This document shows positions 62,041 through 64,000 of a DNA stretch of 64,000 bases, one piece after another. Source of the stretch: Motilibacter aurantiacus (GTDB taxonomy: Bacteria > Actinomycetota > Actinomycetes > Motilibacterales > Motilibacteraceae). The notes under the pieces are model-generated. The model was not told the origin of the DNA. It saw only the letters and a list, made by a program, of their open reading frames with translations, and did no database searches. The first letter of the stretch is position 1, and every line of letters begins with the position of its first letter. Made by a program: the position numbers and the translations under genes. Location: positions 828,841 to 892,840 of the forward strand of contig NZ_JAANNO010000001.1 in the NCBI RefSeq assembly GCF_011250645.1. The letters are read 5' to 3'.

Positions 62041-62936
62041 TCAGCCGATGAAGCCCGGCAACTGGACGACCGCTGCGTCGTCCACCTCGTCGAGCAGTCG
62101 GGTCGCCTGCCCCGTGGCCGTTCGACGGTGAACCATCCGGCGTTGCCCGTGTCGGGCGAGCCCGGCTGCCCGATGACGCTGACGACAAGGCCCTCGGAGG
62201 TCCAGCCGCGGATGCCGATGCCGTTGTCGCCTGCGGGTGTGAACGGAGGCCGTGACAGCTCGGTCCGGGTGCTCGCTCCGCCGTCGACCGGCGCCCTGAG
62301 GAGGTACCAGCGTCCGCTGCGGTCGCTCGCCGCCGTGGCGACGCTCGTGCCGTCCGCCGACCACGTCCACCCGGCTTGCTGGAACGGCGACGCCGGCTCC
62401 GGCACCTCGACGGTGACGTGAGTGGCGAGGTCGCGGTCGAAGACCCCGACGCCGAATCCGCCCGACTGCGCCTCCTCCACCGCGATCCGCGAGCTGTCGG
62501 GGGACCAGGCGACCTTGAAGCCGAACCCGGGGGGCGGCGTGGTCAGCTGCCCCGTCGCCAGCTCCACGACGGCGGCGCTGTTGCCCTCGGTGACGGCGAT
62601 CGCGGTCCCGTCGGGTGACCACTGCAGGCGCAGCAGCCACTGGCTGTGGAGCTCGTCACCGCGCAGGGCGACCTCCTGCAACTGCCTGGTGGCGAAGGTG
62701 AAGACCGAGATCGACGACAGCGCCTCCCCCTCGGCGCACCGCACCCACGCCAACCGCGACCCGTCCGCAGAGATCACGCTCGTCGCCTCCGTGGCCGCGG
62801 TCGCCCTGACAGCTGCGGCCGCGGTGTCCGTGTGGCCGGACCGCCAGGGTGTGGCGCTGTCGATGGCCCCACACCTGAACCAGGGCTCCCCACTGCCGGC
62901 CGAGGAGGTCCAGTGATCCCGCAACTGCGCGAGTCC
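62041..62936 (-). pseudogene. WD40/TolB-like propeller protein, frameshifted and N-terminally truncated
   Basis: The reading shows propeller repeats (ISADGSRLAWV, LQWSPDGTAIAV, VAWSPDSSRIAV, WTWSADGTSVATA) up to GNAGWFTVE near 62130. After that the frame runs on as Arg/Ser-rich nonsense to 61986, while a one-base shift gives RTATGQATRLLDEVDDAAV and a proper stop at 62041. At the 5' end the frame continues into a sigma-factor fragment with no start or membrane anchor of its own. Such propeller proteins often follow SigE-type sigma genes. It is either a pseudogene or carries a sequencing error at about 62115. Confidence 0.6.
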
Positions 62937-63065
62937 CTGCACGAGGTCGCCACGCACGCGCCTCTTCCCGACCCCTCCGGCTGCGGTCCTGGCCAGCGCC
63001 GGGCCGCGCACGGCGACGAACTGCTCGAAGCTGATGTCGTCGCGCCGGCGAGTGCTCACGTACAC
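62937..63065 (-). pseudogene. Remnant of a SigE-family sigma factor, 5' end only
   Basis: The first 43 residues from GTG 63065 (RRDDISFEQFVAVRGPALARTA ... GDLVQGLAQLRDHW) match the start of SigE-type extracytoplasmic sigma factors, including the DLVQ motif, with a short deletion between. Regions 2.3-4 are missing and the frame fuses directly to the propeller protein. A deletion joining the two genes is the simplest reading. Confidence 0.5.
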
Positions 63066-63172
63066 GTAGACGCGAGGCCGAGGTGGAAGGGTTGCAGCCG
63101 CCTCCTACGTCGCGCCGCCGGCGACCGCCGACCCGACCGCGACACGGCCGCCGGCTTGCACCGGGGCGGCGA

Positions 63173-63535
63173 CTACTGATCGACGGTGCGGACGGTGACG
63201 CGGAAGCTGCGGCCACCGCTCGTCGCGAGGGCCTCGCCCGTCTCCAGGTCCTGCAGACGACCGTCGTCCGGGGCCGCGCCGGCCAGCGCGCGCCCGCTGG
63301 GCAAGCGGAGCAGCGGCCGGGTGGCGCCACCCTCCTGGACAAGGCGGATGTCCACGACTCGTCCTCGCACCTGTCGGCGGGGCTGGACGTCCAGGTCGTG
63401 GTGGGTCTCGATCAGGCGCACGTGGCCGTCGGGGTCCGTCCAGCAGATGCAGTCCAGGTCGACGAGTTGATCGCGGGCGATGGCCTCGCCGCAGCACTCG
63501 TGCTCCCAGTCGCCCACCTCGACCTCGACGTCCAC
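63173..63535 (-). CDS. DUF6578-like protein
   Basis: The 120-residue version begins VDVEVEVGDWEHECCGEAIARDQLVDLDC, resembling DUF6578 proteins with their W-x2-CCG and G/D-x-V pattern, and ends RSFRVTVRTVDQ. Function is unknown. The frame stays open to ATG 63913, but the extra 126 residues are Arg/Pro/Gly-rich without family signal, so I use GTG 63535; GTG codons slightly upstream are possible. The adjoining 63536-63935 stretch holds no other gene I can support. Confidence 0.5.
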   Translation of the reverse strand: MDVEVEVGDWEHECCGEAIARDQLVDLDCICWTDPDGHVRLIETHHDLDVQPRRQVRGRVVDIRLVQEGGATRPLLRLPSGRALAGAAPDDGRLQDLETGEALATSGGRSFRVTVRTVDQ

Positions 63536-63935
63536 CCGCGCAAGCTTTCCGGTCGGCCCCGCGACGGGCTCCACCGGGACTGCGCGGTGCGGGCGGCCGG
63601 CAGGCCGAGCTCTGGCTGCCCGGGCAGCAGCGAGCAGGCCGTGGCGAGGTTCGACGCCCCGTCCGCCGTCCTGTCGTGTCGGCTCTGGCGAGAAGCGGAC
63701 GTCGTTCGGCGGGCCGGCGAGGCAGGTGGACCTCGAGCCCGTCGTCGTACCCCTACACCCGGCTCCGCCGTCCGTGCGAGTGCTGGACGTACGTCCGGAC
63801 GAGCACGCACCGTGCCCGGGTGGGAGGCCGAGAGCTCGCCCGGTGAGCAGTGCTCGCATCTCGGCCCGCTCATCGCCGCTGCTGTCGCCCGGCGGTGACG
63901 GGGTGCGGGTCACCCGGGCGCCGATGCAGCCGCGG

Positions 63936-63968
63936 AGGCCCTGCCGGCTGGGGTTGTCAGCAGGGCCT
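63936..63968. terminator. Hairpin near the right edge
   Basis: AGGCCCTGC (63936-63944) and GCAGGGCCT (63960-63968) form a 9-bp stem with a 15-base loop. It may terminate a gene beyond the window. Confidence 0.4.
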
Positions 63969-64000
63969 TCGCGGCGTGTCGACCGAGGACCGCGGCGTAC

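Overview
This window is chromosomal DNA from a high-GC, GTG-start-rich actinobacterium. The evidence is WhiB4-, CRP- and RsiG-type regulators, a MarP/nth/crp/ArsA/WhiB4/PonA2 gene order matching the Rv3671c-Rv3683 block of Mycobacterium tuberculosis, a dnaX-ybaB-recR-lysC-asd order, a small SRP RNA, and frequent GTGA/ATGA overlaps. A genus cannot be fixed from sequence alone. No insertion sequence, prophage, integrase or CRISPR array was seen.

Layout. (1) 1-17.5 kb: partial marP, a CoA-type NUDIX hydrolase and nth on the minus strand; rsiG (c-di-GMP-binding anti-sigma) and crp on the plus strand; an inserted metabolic/transport island (ABM monooxygenase, APC permease, DMT transporter, phosphatidylcholine synthase, patatin-like lipase); then MBL hydrolase/RidA/DUF4177 diverging from two ArsA-like ATPases, whiB4, a class A PBP and a metallophosphoesterase. 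(2) 17.5-24 kb: tRNA-Pro, a CPA1 antiporter, an S9 peptidase, a PAS-GAF-GGDEF-EAL protein, a small membrane protein and an orphan Imm1-like protein. (3) 24-33.2 kb: minus-strand housekeeping set asd, lysC, ferric-reductase-like oxidoreductase, DUF5063, recR, ybaB, dnaX and SRP RNA, followed by tRNA-Ser(GGA). An unusual six-copy dyad repeat array lies upstream of lysC. (4) 33.3-36 kb: VapB-like protein, LytR_C protein and a sortase-type surface protein.

(5) 36-47.3 kb: a cation-homeostasis locus. It holds an extended kdp operon (27-aa ORF, kdpF, A, B, C, D) running into an APC-type (KimA/KUP-like) permease and CorA, with kdpE divergent. The intergenic region carries OmpR-style direct repeats, a perfect palindrome and a strong promoter. 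(6) 47.4-51.4 kb: a hybrid histidine kinase translationally coupled to a second kinase-like protein that has lost both phospho-acceptor histidines but keeps its receiver aspartate. (7) 51.4-59.3 kb: secreted carbohydrate/amide hydrolases (GH8, GH43 with PA14, amidase) with a SGNH hydrolase and an AlkD-like protein. The GH43 gene has a palindromic operator over its promoter, and the GH43 and amidase proteins share FIMAH-like helical modules. (8) 59.5-64 kb: an MprF-like DUF2156 membrane protein, a decayed sigma-factor/WD40 locus and a DUF6578-like protein.

Working together: the left block is a conserved redox, cell-wall and DNA-repair neighbourhood. The kdp locus couples potassium sensing to three transport systems. 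The right part is accessory, with polysaccharide degradation and gene decay. The candidates most likely to be undescribed are the dyad array at 26754-26928, the nested inverted repeats at 13961-14010, the kdp intergenic control elements and the double-histidine-less kinase partner.
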